Positions 46,928 through 56,025 of a DNA stretch of 64,000 bases are shown piece after piece. Under the pieces are notes generated by a model. The model searched no databases, had not been told where the DNA came from, and worked only from the letters and a program-made list of their open reading frames with translations. The translations under genes were made by a program, and so were the position numbers. The first letter of the stretch is position 1, and each line of letters opens with the position of its first letter. Origin of the DNA: Pseudomonas sp. GM78 (GTDB taxonomy: Bacteria > Pseudomonadota > Gammaproteobacteria > Pseudomonadales > Pseudomonadaceae); the NCBI RefSeq assembly GCF_000282475.1, contig NZ_AKJF01000120.1, positions 1-64,000 on the forward strand, read 5' to 3'.

Positions 46928-48400
46928 ATGAAACTCGATAAACACAACCTGCAGCGACTCGCACCTACGGTGGCCCGGCCCGCCTACGCCCTGAGCGACA
47001 CCCGCCAGGGCATCGCGCACATTGGCGTCGGCGGTTTCCACCGCGCCCACCAGGCGTATTACACCGATGCGTTGATGAACCAGGGCGAAGGTCTGGACTG
47101 GGCGATCTGCGGCGTCGGTCTGCGCGGCGAAGATCGCCGGGCCCGGGATGATCTGCAACAACAGGACTACCTGTTCACCTTGTTCGAGCTCGGCGATACC
47201 GACGACACCCAAGTGCGAATCATCGGTGCCATCCGCGACATGCTGCTGGCCGAAGACGATGCCCAGGCGCTGATCGACAAACTCGCCAGCCCCGAGATCC
47301 GCATCGTTTCGCTGACGATCACCGAGGGTGGCTACTGCATCGACGACAGCAACGGCGAGTTCATGGCCCATCTGCCGCAGATCCAGCACGACCTGGCGAA
47401 CCCGCACGCCCCGACAACCGTGTTCGGTTTCCTCTGCGCCGCCCTGGCCAAACGCCGCGCGGCAGGCACGCCGGCATTCACCTTGATGTCCTGCGATAAC
47501 CTGCCGCACAACGGCGCGGTCACCCGCACGGCCCTGCTGGCCTTTGCCGCCCTGCTGGATACCGATCTGCGCGACTGGATCGAGCGCAACGTGAGCTTCC
47601 CCAACGCCATGGTCGACCGCATTACGCCGATGACCAGCACCCGACACCGCCAGCAACTGGCCGACCGGCACGGGGTCGACGACGCCTGGCCGGTGGTCTG
47701 CGAACCGTTCGCGCAATGGGTGCTGGAGGACAAGTTCGTCAACGGCCGCCCGGCCTGGGAAAGGGTCGGCGTGCAGTTCACCGACGACGTCAGCCCCTAC
47801 GAAGAAATGAAAATCAAGCTGCTCAACGGCAGTCACCTGGCCCTGACCTACCTGGGGTTCCTCAAGGGCTACCGCTTCGTCCACGAGACCCTGAACGACC
47901 CGCTGTTCGTGCGCTACATGCGTGCCTACATGGACCTGGACGTGACACCGCAGTTGTCGCCGGTGCCGGGGATCGACCTGACCGAGTACAAGAACACGCT
48001 GGTGGCACGCTTCTCCAACCAGGCAATTGCCGATCAGCTGGAGCGCGTGTGTTCGGACGGTTCGTCGAAGTTTCCCAAATTCACCGTGCCGACCATCAAC
48101 CGCTTGATTGCCGATGGCCGGGAAACCAAACGCGCAGCGCTGGTCGTTGCCGCGTGGGCATTGTATTTGAAGGGGGTGGATGAGCGTGGCAATACCTACT
48201 CGATTCCGGATCCGCGTGCGGCGTTTTGCCAGGCGCTGGTGGTTGATGATGTCTTGATCACCCAGCGGTTGCTGGAGGTTGAGGAGATTTTTGGTACGGC
48301 GATTCCACGTTCGGCGGAGTTTGTCGCGGCGTTCGAGTGGTGTTGCAACAGTTTGCGCGAGGTTGGGGTGTCGCGCACGCTGGAGCGGATTCTGGCGTGA
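46928..48400 (+). CDS. mtlD: MtlD, mannitol 2-dehydrogenase
   Basis: The 490-residue NAD-dependent polyol dehydrogenase oxidises mannitol to fructose (also arabitol to xylulose and sorbitol to fructose). The N-terminal nucleotide fold carries IAHIGVGGFHRAHQAYY. The catalytic segment EEMKIKLLNGSH places Lys295, Asn300 and His303 at the numbering known for the P. fluorescens enzyme. The ATG at 46928 is chosen; a GTG one codon earlier is also in frame. It lies 15 bases after mtlK. The products feed the fructokinase and xylulokinase downstream. Confidence 0.97.
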   Translation: MKLDKHNLQRLAPTVARPAYALSDTRQGIAHIGVGGFHRAHQAYYTDALMNQGEGLDWAICGVGLRGEDRRARDDLQQQDYLFTLFELGDTDDTQVRIIGAIRDMLLAEDDAQALIDKLASPEIRIVSLTITEGGYCIDDSNGEFMAHLPQIQHDLANPHAPTTVFGFLCAALAKRRAAGTPAFTLMSCDNLPHNGAVTRTALLAFAALLDTDLRDWIERNVSFPNAMVDRITPMTSTRHRQQLADRHGVDDAWPVVCEPFAQWVLEDKFVNGRPAWERVGVQFTDDVSPYEEMKIKLLNGSHLALTYLGFLKGYRFVHETLNDPLFVRYMRAYMDLDVTPQLSPVPGIDLTEYKNTLVARFSNQAIADQLERVCSDGSSKFPKFTVPTINRLIADGRETKRAALVVAAWALYLKGVDERGNTYSIPDPRAAFCQALVVDDVLITQRLLEVEEIFGTAIPRSAEFVAAFEWCCNSLREVGVSRTLERILA

Positions 48401-48425
48401 TGTCGGTGGTGTAGCCACTGCCGTC

Positions 48426-48516
48426 TTCGCGGGCAAGCCCGCTCCCACAGGGGTCAATGTCGTACACAAATCCATGTTCCACCCCGCACCACTGTGGGAG
48501 CGGGCTTGCTCGCGAA
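48426..48516. repeat. REP-type inverted pair between mtlD and mtlY
   Basis: Arms of 25 bp with one mismatch lie at 48426-48450 and 48492-48516 (TTCGCGGGCAAGCCCGCTCC against its complement). This is a second REP hairpin within the mtl operon. Confidence 0.85.
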
Positions 48517-48556
48517 TGGACTCACCGCGATCGAACTGACACACCAAGGATCCACC

Positions 48557-50053
48557 ATGGCAACCCAACAACTATTCCTCGGCATCGACTGCGGCACCCA
48601 AGGCACCAAAGCCATCGTCCTCGATGCGCTCAGCGGCCAGGTCCTGGGCCAGGGCGCCGCCGCGCACAAGCTGATCAGCGGCGCCAACGGTCGCCGTGAG
48701 CAAGACACGGCGCAATGGCTGGAGGCATTCAGCCTTGCCACCCGCCGCGCATTGCTGGCAGCGGAGGTCGATGGCCAGGACATCCTCGGCATCGGCGTTT
48801 CCGGCCAGCAACATGGCCTGGTGCTGCTCGACGATCAAGGCCAGGTCCTGCGCCCGGCCAAGCTCTGGTGCGACACCGAAACCACCGCGCAGAACGATCG
48901 ACTGCTCAAGCATCTGGGAGGCGAAAAAGGCTCTCTGGAACGTCTCGGTGTGGTGATTGCACCGGGCTACACGGTTTCAAAACTGCTCTGGACCCAGGAA
49001 CAGCACCCCGATCTGTTCTCGCGCATCGCGCACATCCTGCTGCCCCATGATTACCTGAACTTCTGGCTCACCGGTCGCAGTTGCAGCGAGTACGGCGATG
49101 CCTCGGGCACCGGCTATTTCAACGTACGTACCCGCCAATGGGATGTGCAGCTGCTGCGCTACATCGACCCCAGCGGGCGTCTGCAAGCCGCGCTGCCGGA
49201 ACTGATCGATGCCCATCAAGCCGTCGGCACGCTGCTGCCGGGCATCGCCGAACACCTGGGCATCAACCCGCAGGCGCTGGTGTCCAGCGGCGGTGGCGAC
49301 AACATGATGGGGGCCATCGGCACCGGCAACATCAAACCGGGTGCGATCACCATGAGCCTCGGTTCGTCCGGCACGGTGTACGCCTATGCCGAGCAACCGA
49401 ACGTCAGCGCGATTGCTGCAGTCGCTACGTTCTGTTCATCCAGCGGCGGTTGGTTGCCATTGATTTGCACCATGAACCTGACCAACGCCACGGGGCTGGT
49501 CCGAGAATTGTTCGATCTGGATATCGAGCATTTCAATGCGCTCGTTGCCCTGGCCCCCATCGGCGCCGAAGGGGTGAGCATGCTGCCGTTCCTCAACGGC
49601 GAACGCGTCCCTGCCCTGCCCCATGCCACCGGCAGCGTACTGGGACTGACCATGAGCAACCTGACCCGGGCCAATCTGTGTCGCGCCGTTGTGGAAGGCA
49701 CGACCTTCGGTTTGCGTTACGGACTGGACCTGCTGCGCCACAATGGCTTACAAAGCCTGCGCATCTGCCTGATCGGTGGTGGCGCCAGGAGCGCGGTGTG
49801 GCGGCAGATCGTTGCCGATACCATGAACATGACAGTCATCTGCCCCGAGCAAAGCGAAGCCGCCGCCCTTGGCGCGGCGATTCAGGCGGCCTGGTGCAAG
49901 TCCCGGGCAACCGGGCATGAGGACAGCCTGGCGGATCTGTGCGAGCGCTGCGTGAAGTTCGATCCGGCCAGTGAAACCTTACCAATTGCGGAAAACGTGG
50001 CGGCCTCGCAGTTGGCCTACGAACGCTATCAACAAAATGTCGCAACCCTATAA
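48557..50053 (+). CDS. mtlY: MtlY, xylulokinase
   Basis: The 498-residue FGGY-family carbohydrate kinase phosphorylates D-xylulose, the product of arabitol oxidation by MtlD. The N-terminal phosphate-binding region is LFLGIDCGTQGTKAIVLD, and the ATP-binding part includes GAITMSLGSSGTVYA and CLIGGGARSAVWRQI. AAGGA precedes ATG 48557; the frame is open further upstream through the REP region but not coding. It is followed at 13 bp by mtlZ. Confidence 0.94.
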   Translation: MATQQLFLGIDCGTQGTKAIVLDALSGQVLGQGAAAHKLISGANGRREQDTAQWLEAFSLATRRALLAAEVDGQDILGIGVSGQQHGLVLLDDQGQVLRPAKLWCDTETTAQNDRLLKHLGGEKGSLERLGVVIAPGYTVSKLLWTQEQHPDLFSRIAHILLPHDYLNFWLTGRSCSEYGDASGTGYFNVRTRQWDVQLLRYIDPSGRLQAALPELIDAHQAVGTLLPGIAEHLGINPQALVSSGGGDNMMGAIGTGNIKPGAITMSLGSSGTVYAYAEQPNVSAIAAVATFCSSSGGWLPLICTMNLTNATGLVRELFDLDIEHFNALVALAPIGAEGVSMLPFLNGERVPALPHATGSVLGLTMSNLTRANLCRAVVEGTTFGLRYGLDLLRHNGLQSLRICLIGGGARSAVWRQIVADTMNMTVICPEQSEAAALGAAIQAAWCKSRATGHEDSLADLCERCVKFDPASETLPIAENVAASQLAYERYQQNVATL

Positions 50054-50066
50054 AGAGCGAACAACT

Positions 50067-51011
50067 ATGTATCTGGTGTGTGGCGAAGCGCTGTTCGATT
50101 TCTTCAGTGAAAACGACGCCAGCGGCCTGGCTTCAAAAGTGAATTTCAAGGCCATCGCCGGTGGCTCGCCGTTCAACGTTGCGGTGGGCTTGCGCCGTTT
50201 GGGCGTGGAGGCTGCGTTGTTGGCCGGCTTGTCCACTGACTACCTCGGCCGGCGCTTGCTCCAGGTGTTGGAGGAAGAAGGCGTGTGCACTGATTATCTG
50301 GTGGAGTTTGCCGCACCAACCACCCTGGCGATGGTCGCGGTCGGGGCCAATGGCTCGCCGCACTACAGCTTCCGCGGCGAAGGCTGCGCGGATCGACAAC
50401 TGCAACCCGGGCATCTACCGACATTGGGGCCGCAAGTGCGCGGCCTGCACATCGGTTCGTTTTCCCTGGTGGTGCAGCCGATTGCCGACACCCTGCTGGA
50501 GCTGGTGCGCCGGGAAAGCGGCAAGCGCCTGATCAGCCTTGATCCGAACGTGCGGCTTAACCCGCAGCCGAACATCGAGCTGTGGCGTTCGCGGGTTGCC
50601 ACCCTGGTCGAGCATGCCGATCTGATCAAGGTCAGCGATGAGGACCTGGGCCTGCTGTTTCCCGGGCAGGACCCGGCGCGGGTCATCGAGGGCTGGCTGC
50701 AACACCGCTGCCAGCTGGTGTTCCTGACCCGGGGTGGCGAAGGTGCGACGGTGTTCAGTCGGACCCACGGTTCGTGGTCGGTGCCGGCCTGCGCGGTGGT
50801 CATCGCCGACACCGTGGGCGCCGGCGATACCTTCCAGGCGGCGTTGATTGCCTGGCTGACCGAACAGCGGCTGGATTCGGTCGAGGGGGTACGGCAACTG
50901 AGTCGCCAGCAGATCGACTCGATGGTGAGGTTTGCGGTGCAGGCGGCTGCGCTGACGTGCAGCAAGACCGGGCCGGATTTGCCGTATCGCCATCAGATAG
51001 AGTTGCGTTGA
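50067..51011 (+). CDS. mtlZ: MtlZ, fructokinase (PfkB family)
   Basis: The 314-residue ribokinase/PfkB sugar kinase phosphorylates fructose made from mannitol or sorbitol. Motifs are GGSPFNVAVGLRRLG (substrate and PfkB signature 1) and ADTVGAGDTFQAALIAWL (signature 2, with the catalytic Asp in GAGD). The long upstream open frame overlaps mtlY and is not real; ATG 50067 (MYLVCGEALFDFF) fits the family, with GAG upstream. It is the last gene of the mtl operon, followed by a REP pair. Confidence 0.94.
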   Translation: MYLVCGEALFDFFSENDASGLASKVNFKAIAGGSPFNVAVGLRRLGVEAALLAGLSTDYLGRRLLQVLEEEGVCTDYLVEFAAPTTLAMVAVGANGSPHYSFRGEGCADRQLQPGHLPTLGPQVRGLHIGSFSLVVQPIADTLLELVRRESGKRLISLDPNVRLNPQPNIELWRSRVATLVEHADLIKVSDEDLGLLFPGQDPARVIEGWLQHRCQLVFLTRGGEGATVFSRTHGSWSVPACAVVIADTVGAGDTFQAALIAWLTEQRLDSVEGVRQLSRQQIDSMVRFAVQAAALTCSKTGPDLPYRHQIELR

Positions 51012-51024
51012 ATGTGATGGCCCT

Positions 51025-51116
51025 ATCGCGAGCAGGCTCGCTCCCACAAGGTCTCCGGTCGTTCACAAATGTTGTGTACGCCCCCGGGCCAATGTGGGAG
51101 CGAGCCTGCTCGCGAT
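51025..51116. repeat. REP-type inverted pair after mtlZ
   Basis: Perfect 24-bp arms lie at 51025-51048 and 51093-51116 (ATCGCGAGCAGGCTCGCTCC and complement). They lie between the convergent mtlZ and porin genes and may stop transcription or protect both 3' ends. Confidence 0.9.
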
Positions 51117-51132
51117 GGCAATCTTTCAGGCG

Positions 51133-52434
51133 CTACAGGATCGAAAAATTGTAGCTGATGATCAGCCGCGTCTCATCCACGTCCCGGGCATATTGCTCGT
51201 AGTTGGTGCGATAGGTCGCATTGCGCAGCCGCAGGCTGACGTCCTTGAACGTCCCGCTTTGCACCACATACTTGAGTTCGCTGTCGCGTTCCCATTCCTT
51301 GCCTTCCTGATCGCTGCCCGGCACCTTGATGTGATCACCGTTCACATAACGGGTCAGGAATGTCAGGCCGTTGAGGCCGATGGCCTTGAAGTCATAGTCG
51401 TAACGCAGCTGCCATGAGCGCTCCTGCGCCGCGGCGAAATCGTTGACCTGCACGTAGTTGACCAGGTACGGATTGGTACCATCGAGGTACGGCATCGAGT
51501 TGTCGCCGTTCATGCGCTGCCAACCAGCGCTGAACGTATGGCCGCCGAGGGCATAGGCAAGCATTGCGCTCAGGGCGCGGTTGTCGATGGAGCCGGCACG
51601 GGCAGCGCCACTGTCGGCACTCTTGAGCAAGCGCAGATCGGCCTTGAGCACGCCGCCCCCCAGCGGTTGATTGCCCAGCACACCGACGAAGTGCTGACGG
51701 TAGATGTCTTCAAGTTCGGCGTAGTGATACTGAGCCGTCAGCCGCTCGTTGATCCGGTAATCGAAGCCGTACATGTCGAAATGATCGGCAGTGATGTTGC
51801 AGGCATAGCGTTTGTTCTTGCAGTGCACGCGGATGTCCTGGGAATCGGTAGAATCCCGGGCGGTGTACTTGTCCAGGCGCGCGGCCATGAAGTTCAGGTC
51901 TTTCACTTCCCTGGACGTGAGCATCGCGCCATTGAACATGGTCGGCAGCAAGCGGCCGTCGTTGTATTTGAGCAGCGGCACATCCGGCAGCAGGGCGCCG
52001 TACTTCAGTACGCTCTGCGAGACGCGCACCTTGGCGGTCAGGCCGAGCTTGGTGTATTCATCCGCCGACCCACGCGGGTTACTGCCGCTGGACGGCAACA
52101 GGCCACTATTGCTGCTGTCTGGGCTGGAATCGAGCTTGAATCCCGCCATGCCCAATGCATCGACACCGAAACCCAGCGTACCCTCGGTGTACCCCGATTG
52201 CAGATTGAGTATGAAACCCTGGGCTGACTCTTCGCGTTTGGACGCGCCCTGCTCGTTGGAGGTGTGACCGTCACGAAAGTCGCGGTTGAAATACACCGTA
52301 CGTGATTCGATTTTCGCTGTGGTGTCATCAATAAAACCGCTCGCTTGAACCGGCCCGGTAAAACCGGCGCACAGGACCAGAGCGCCGAAGCCCAATGACT
52401 GGCGGGCGCGGATGAACGTAAAAGGGGGACGCAT
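51133..52434 (-). CDS. OprD-family outer-membrane porin
   Basis: The 433-residue beta-barrel porin for small solutes has a signal peptide (about 1-31, ending GPVQA-SGF). The mature start is SGFIDDTTAKIESRTVYFNRDFRDG, a strong OprD-family pattern. Repeated alternating strands follow, and it closes on the terminal RLIISYNFSIL with the typical aromatic end. GGAG precedes ATG 52434. It is convergent with the mannitol operon. A role in polyol or aromatic uptake is possible but not shown by sequence. Confidence 0.92.
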   Translation of the reverse strand: MRPPFTFIRARQSLGFGALVLCAGFTGPVQASGFIDDTTAKIESRTVYFNRDFRDGHTSNEQGASKREESAQGFILNLQSGYTEGTLGFGVDALGMAGFKLDSSPDSSNSGLLPSSGSNPRGSADEYTKLGLTAKVRVSQSVLKYGALLPDVPLLKYNDGRLLPTMFNGAMLTSREVKDLNFMAARLDKYTARDSTDSQDIRVHCKNKRYACNITADHFDMYGFDYRINERLTAQYHYAELEDIYRQHFVGVLGNQPLGGGVLKADLRLLKSADSGAARAGSIDNRALSAMLAYALGGHTFSAGWQRMNGDNSMPYLDGTNPYLVNYVQVNDFAAAQERSWQLRYDYDFKAIGLNGLTFLTRYVNGDHIKVPGSDQEGKEWERDSELKYVVQSGTFKDVSLRLRNATYRTNYEQYARDVDETRLIISYNFSIL

Positions 52435-52786
52435 TAAAAACTCCAACAATGCAGCGATTGCGCCAAGGCGCAATCAGCCAGAAATAGCCTTCATCCGCTC
52501 CTGTAGAGGACCGGGCTGAATTGAACACGCGGGGTGAGCGGCAATGATGGCAGAAGGCTTTTTCTCACTGCAGACGACTTTAGTCTCAATAGTGACCGCT
52601 TTAAATTGATAAATGCCGCCGAACGGTAGTGGCAGTACGACAGGTGGCGTTCAGTCGGGTTAACCAATGCTTAATCGCACAGTCCAACACTTTACTGGAC
52701 CGCACGCCCTCAGAGCCCTCTGACGCCCAGTGCGGCAGGTTCGACGACACGTCGAGCTAACTTGCATCCGCACTGGAGATTGCCCC
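52435..52786. other. Intergenic region between porin and DUF2790 genes
   Basis: This 352-bp divergent gap must hold the promoters of both genes. An AT-rich patch (about 52590-52615, TTTAAATTGATAAAT) is the most likely place for a porin promoter. No strong terminator, operator or RNA structure was recognised. Confidence 0.4.
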
Positions 52787-53059
52787 ATGAACTCGCGCGC
52801 CCTGCTCGTTTCAATCGCCCTTGTCTGTGCCTCATCGACCGGCGTTGCACAGGCCAATGACACCACCTCCGCACAAAACGTGCCTTCCTACCACTACGGC
52901 ATGCCATTGCACGTGGGCAAAGTGCTTGCGCTGAGCGAACCCACCACCCTGGACTGCGAAGTGATTACCGCGACAATGAAGTACATCGACTCACAATCGG
53001 GCCAACCTGAAGAAATCGCCTATCGAAAACTTTCCGACGCTTGCAGTTATCAGAACTGA
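52787..53059 (+). CDS. DUF2790 small secreted protein
   Basis: The 90-residue protein has a signal peptide (about 1-22, ending AQA-ND) and a mature part with PSYHYGMPLHVGKVLALSEPTTLDCEV. This is the DUF2790 pattern known mainly from pseudomonads, with one Cys in DCEV and one near the end. It is periplasmic by prediction; function unknown. ATG 52787 has TGGAG upstream and gives a proper signal, unlike an earlier in-frame start. Confidence 0.85.
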   Translation: MNSRALLVSIALVCASSTGVAQANDTTSAQNVPSYHYGMPLHVGKVLALSEPTTLDCEVITATMKYIDSQSGQPEEIAYRKLSDACSYQN

Positions 53060-53107
53060 AGGAAAAAGTCTGAAATAGACTTGGAGCGTGATGCCCGATC
53101 GGTGCTG

Positions 53108-53140
53108 GCGCAGGGTCTGGGTTTTTTCCAGACCCGGCGC
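53108..53140. terminator. Strong hairpin with a T-rich loop between convergent small genes
   Basis: The 8-bp perfect stem GGGTCTGG/CCAGACCC (53113-53120 and 53128-53135) has a GTTTTTT loop, extended by GCGC/GCGC on both sides past one mismatch. There is no T-run after the stem. It sits between the DUF2790 and DUF1652 stops. Confidence 0.5.
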
Positions 53141-53166
53141 GCATTGGCGGAACTTGAAGCGACGGT

Positions 53167-53439
53167 TTAAAGCGCTTTGCGCATCCCCTGGGTATTTCCG
53201 GGTTCCGTGTAGTGATTTTGAAGATCGGAACGCAGCGTGGCTATCAGTTCGTTGATTTCCCGACAGCCATTGAGTTGCTGGGCGTCGATTCCGGTTTTCA
53301 ATAGATCGATTTGATCGGTTTCACCATCGGCAAACACTTTTACGGTCATCGACAAGTCCGGCGACAACGTGCATTGACAGCGTTTCGGTAGAAAACTGCT
53401 TTCAATGATATTGCGAAGTTCCAAGGCAGAAAGAAACAT
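53167..53439 (-). CDS. DUF1652 protein
   Basis: The 90-residue cytoplasmic protein opens MFLSALELRNIIESSFLP, the DUF1652 signature seen in Pseudomonas. CQCTLSPDLSMTVKVF and a conserved Asn-Gly-Cys-Arg near residue 65 follow. ATG 53439 is preceded by GGAGAGG. An earlier in-frame start lacks family similarity. Function is unknown. Confidence 0.85.
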   Translation of the reverse strand: MFLSALELRNIIESSFLPKRCQCTLSPDLSMTVKVFADGETDQIDLLKTGIDAQQLNGCREINELIATLRSDLQNHYTEPGNTQGMRKAL

Positions 53440-53734
53440 GGCGACCCTCTCCGTTGTGAGACTGCCAATTAACCATCGACACTGACTCATATGAAATCCC
53501 GGTCAGCTTAAGAACAGGTACAGCATAAAACATGCCTTGAATTTCGCTGTGCAGCTCATCGGTAATTCAAGGACTTATTGTAAGGTCTCGTAAAAACGCT
53601 CATGCAAATTGCGAAAAAGGCTGCTGGCGGCCCTGCAATTTGCACGCTGAGGCGAAGGATTTGCATTGGCCACTGCCGCCGTCGAGAATGGTTGACCCAG
53701 AATCCGCTCAACCACACAAACGCAAGGAGGCATC

Positions 53735-54217
53735 ATGGGTTCATCGACCCTCAGCACCACCATCGGGCTGATCGCCGTCACGCTGTCGAGCATCGCCCAC
53801 GGGGCAAAACTCGAAGAAGTTGCGCCCTTCCCGAAGCCGGAAAGTGGTTTCACCCGCCAGGTCATCCATCTCGCCCCGCAAACCCGTGAAGACGACTTCC
53901 AGGTGCAGATCCTTGCTGGCAAGACCCTGGAAGTCGACTGCAATCGCCAACGCCTGGGCGGTATTCTCGATGAGAAGAACCTCGAAGGTTGGGGGTATCC
54001 GTTCTACCGCCTGGAAAAAGTCATCGGCCCGATGAGCACGCTGATGGCCTGCCCGGATGGCAAGCGCCAACAGGATTTCGTGCCGGTGGTCGGTGATGGT
54101 TTCATGCTGCGCTACAACAGCAAACTGCCGATCGTGCTCTACGTGCCCAAGGACGTCGAGGTTCGTTACCGGGTCTGGTCGGCCTCGAGCAAGGTCGAGA
54201 AGGCTGTCGAGCAATAA
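53735..54217 (+). CDS. eco: Ecotin, periplasmic serine-protease inhibitor
   Basis: The 160-residue inhibitor of trypsin-, chymotrypsin- and elastase-like proteases protects cells against host or predator enzymes. It has a signal peptide (about 1-23). Mature segments are [35 protein letters not shown] and [15 protein letters not shown]. The reactive loop reads STLMACPDG with P1 Leu103, where E. coli ecotin has Met84. The loop disulfide Cys69-Cys106 is kept. AAGGAGG lies before the ATG. It is convergent with the sugar-dehydrogenase gene. Confidence 0.96.
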   Translation: MGSSTLSTTIGLIAVTLSSIAHGAKLEEVAPFPKPESGFTRQVIHLAPQTREDDFQVQILAGKTLEVDCNRQRLGGILDEKNLEGWGYPFYRLEKVIGPMSTLMACPDGKRQQDFVPVVGDGFMLRYNSKLPIVLYVPKDVEVRYRVWSASSKVEKAVEQ

Positions 54218-54248
54218 CTGCCATTTGTACATCAGGCCCCACTCAGAC

Positions 54249-54280
54249 CCCGATCGTTTCCACACATGGGATCGATCGGG
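54249..54280. terminator. Possible bidirectional hairpin between eco and the sugar dehydrogenase
   Basis: The 8-bp arms CCCGATCG/CGATCGGG lie at 54249-54256 and 54273-54280 with a 16-base loop and no T-run, between convergent stops. A weak candidate. Confidence 0.35.
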
Positions 54281-54286
54281 TAAGCG

Positions 54287-55438
54287 TTACTTCAACCCTA
54301 TCTTGTACAGCGCGCCATCCTCTTCATCGGTCAGCACATACAAATACCCATCCGGCCCTTGCCGCACATCGCGGATGCGCTTGTCGAGTTCGCCCAGCAA
54401 GCGTTCTTCGTGAACCACCCTGTCGCCGTCGAACTGCAGGCGGATCAGCTCCCGGGTCACCAGTGCGCCAATGAACGCGTTGTGCTGCCAGGCCTTGAAG
54501 CGGTCGCCGTCGTAGAATGCCAGGCCGCTCAAACCCGGGGATTTCTCCCAGACATGATGCGGCCCAAGAGTACCTTCGGCGGTTTTGCCCTTGGCTTCCG
54601 GGATCGGCTGACCCGAGTAATTGATGCCATGGGTGGCCAGCGGCCAGCCGTAATTCCTGCCGCGCTCGATGATGTTGACCTCATCGCCGCCCAGGGGACC
54701 GTGCTCGTTTTCCCAGAGCGTACCAGTCCAGGGATTGAGCGCCGCGCCTTGCGGGTTGCGAACGCCGTAGGCCCATATTTCCGGGCGCACACCGGCCTGG
54801 GAGGCAAAGGGATTGTCATCGGGCACGTTGCCGTCGGGATAGATCCTGACGACCTTGCCCTGCAACTTGTCGAGGTCCTGGGCGGTGGGACGATCGTTGT
54901 TTTCCCCCAGGGTAACGAACAGATAACCATCCCGGTCGAACACCAGCCGCGAACCAAAATGGTTGCCCACCGAGAGCTTGGGCTCCTGACGGAAAATCAC
55001 CCGGAAATCCTTCAGCGTCGTCAGGTCTTCGGACAGCCGTCCACGGCCGACCGCGGTACCTGCCTTGCCGCCCTGGCCGCCGCCTTCGGCATAGGACAGG
55101 TAAATCATCCGGTCCTGCTTGAAGTCGGGGGACAACGCCACATCCAGCAAACCGCCCTGCCCCTTGGCCCAGACCTTGGGCACGCCGTTGAGCGGCGCTG
55201 ATAACTTGCCCTCGGCGGTTACCACGCGCAGGTTGCCCGGTCGTTCGGTGACCAGCATTCCCTGACGGTCCGGCAGGAAGGCCAACGCCCAAGGGTGTTC
55301 AAGTCCTGTGGCGATGGGGGTGACCTCAAGGGTGCCCTGCTCGCTTTGCATGTCTTGGCTGATCGCTGCCAGAACAGGCGCGCTGACGGCTAACAAGGTG
55401 CTGGCGCAGAAAGTGCCCAGCAGGGTTTTACGCAACAT
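54287..55438 (-). CDS. PQQ-dependent soluble aldose sugar dehydrogenase (YliI/Asd type)
   Basis: The 383-residue periplasmic beta-propeller enzyme is predicted to oxidise aldoses using pyrroloquinoline quinone. It has a signal peptide (about 1-24, ending VLA-AIS). Motifs include GLEHPWALAFLPD, the active-site-like GGLLDVALSPDF, HFGSRLVFDRDGYLFV, YGVRNPQG and the calcium/PQQ region ENEHGPLGGDE. Its size fits the YliI family. No PQQ synthesis genes lie in the window, so cofactor must come from elsewhere. Confidence 0.92.
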   Translation of the reverse strand: MLRKTLLGTFCASTLLAVSAPVLAAISQDMQSEQGTLEVTPIATGLEHPWALAFLPDRQGMLVTERPGNLRVVTAEGKLSAPLNGVPKVWAKGQGGLLDVALSPDFKQDRMIYLSYAEGGGQGGKAGTAVGRGRLSEDLTTLKDFRVIFRQEPKLSVGNHFGSRLVFDRDGYLFVTLGENNDRPTAQDLDKLQGKVVRIYPDGNVPDDNPFASQAGVRPEIWAYGVRNPQGAALNPWTGTLWENEHGPLGGDEVNIIERGRNYGWPLATHGINYSGQPIPEAKGKTAEGTLGPHHVWEKSPGLSGLAFYDGDRFKAWQHNAFIGALVTRELIRLQFDGDRVVHEERLLGELDKRIRDVRQGPDGYLYVLTDEEDGALYKIGLK

Positions 55439-55489
55439 GCACGATTCCTTTTGTCATGGGATTGGCCAACAGGACGCTTTTCCTGTCAT

Positions 55490-55834
55490 TCAAGGGCTAC
55501 GGGGCGGCGGATTGGGGATGAACTTAGGAGGGCTGGCGGGCGCCGAGGGATTGTGCGGATAACGATTGCCAATGCCGCCATTATCGAGGGTCGGCGGCCG
55601 CGGCACCGGCACCGTATTCGGCCCACGTATTGCTGGGGCACTGGGCTGGGTGCCTTGCATGCTGTTTGGGTTGGCCCGGCGGATCGGGCTGTTGTAGGGA
55701 TTGTTATTGGTGCTGCCCGGCAGGTTTTGCACCACCTGTAACGGTGTGTCGGGGGAAGCGACGCCGGCCTGGGCCAGGTGGCCGAGTACGCCGCTCAATG
55801 CCAGCACGACAAGGCCAGGTACACATCGGTTCAT
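55490..55834 (-). CDS. Secreted proline/asparagine-rich protein of unknown function
   Basis: The 114-residue protein has a clear signal peptide (about 1-23, ending AQA-GVA). The short mature chain is dominated by Pro, Asn, Ser and Gly (for example PGSTNNNPYNSP and PPKFIPNPPPRSP). It is probably disordered and periplasmic or surface located. GAGG lies 7 bases before ATG 55834. It is upstream of the sugar dehydrogenase on the same strand but separated by about 50 bp. Family not recognised. Confidence 0.7.
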   Translation of the reverse strand: MNRCVPGLVVLALSGVLGHLAQAGVASPDTPLQVVQNLPGSTNNNPYNSPIRRANPNSMQGTQPSAPAIRGPNTVPVPRPPTLDNGGIGNRYPHNPSAPASPPKFIPNPPPRSP

Positions 55835-56025
55835 GGGCGAGCCTCGCGACGGATGCGTGAATTAAGTCTTCGATAGCACGCTACGCCTGGGGTTCGGATT
55901 TGTTAACCCAAAATTGCCGGCAAGATGTAACACGACGTTGATGGACCGAAAGACCGGCCTGCAGGCCGCTGAAACTTTTGCGCCAGGCCCAAGGTCACCT
56001 GAACATCACTTTCGGGAAGACCACC

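Noticed and set aside
45734-48571. 945-codon open frame on the minus strand across mtlG-mtlK-mtlD
   Set aside because: It is antisense to three clearly recognised genes in high-GC DNA, where long antisense frames are common, and its translation shows no family features.
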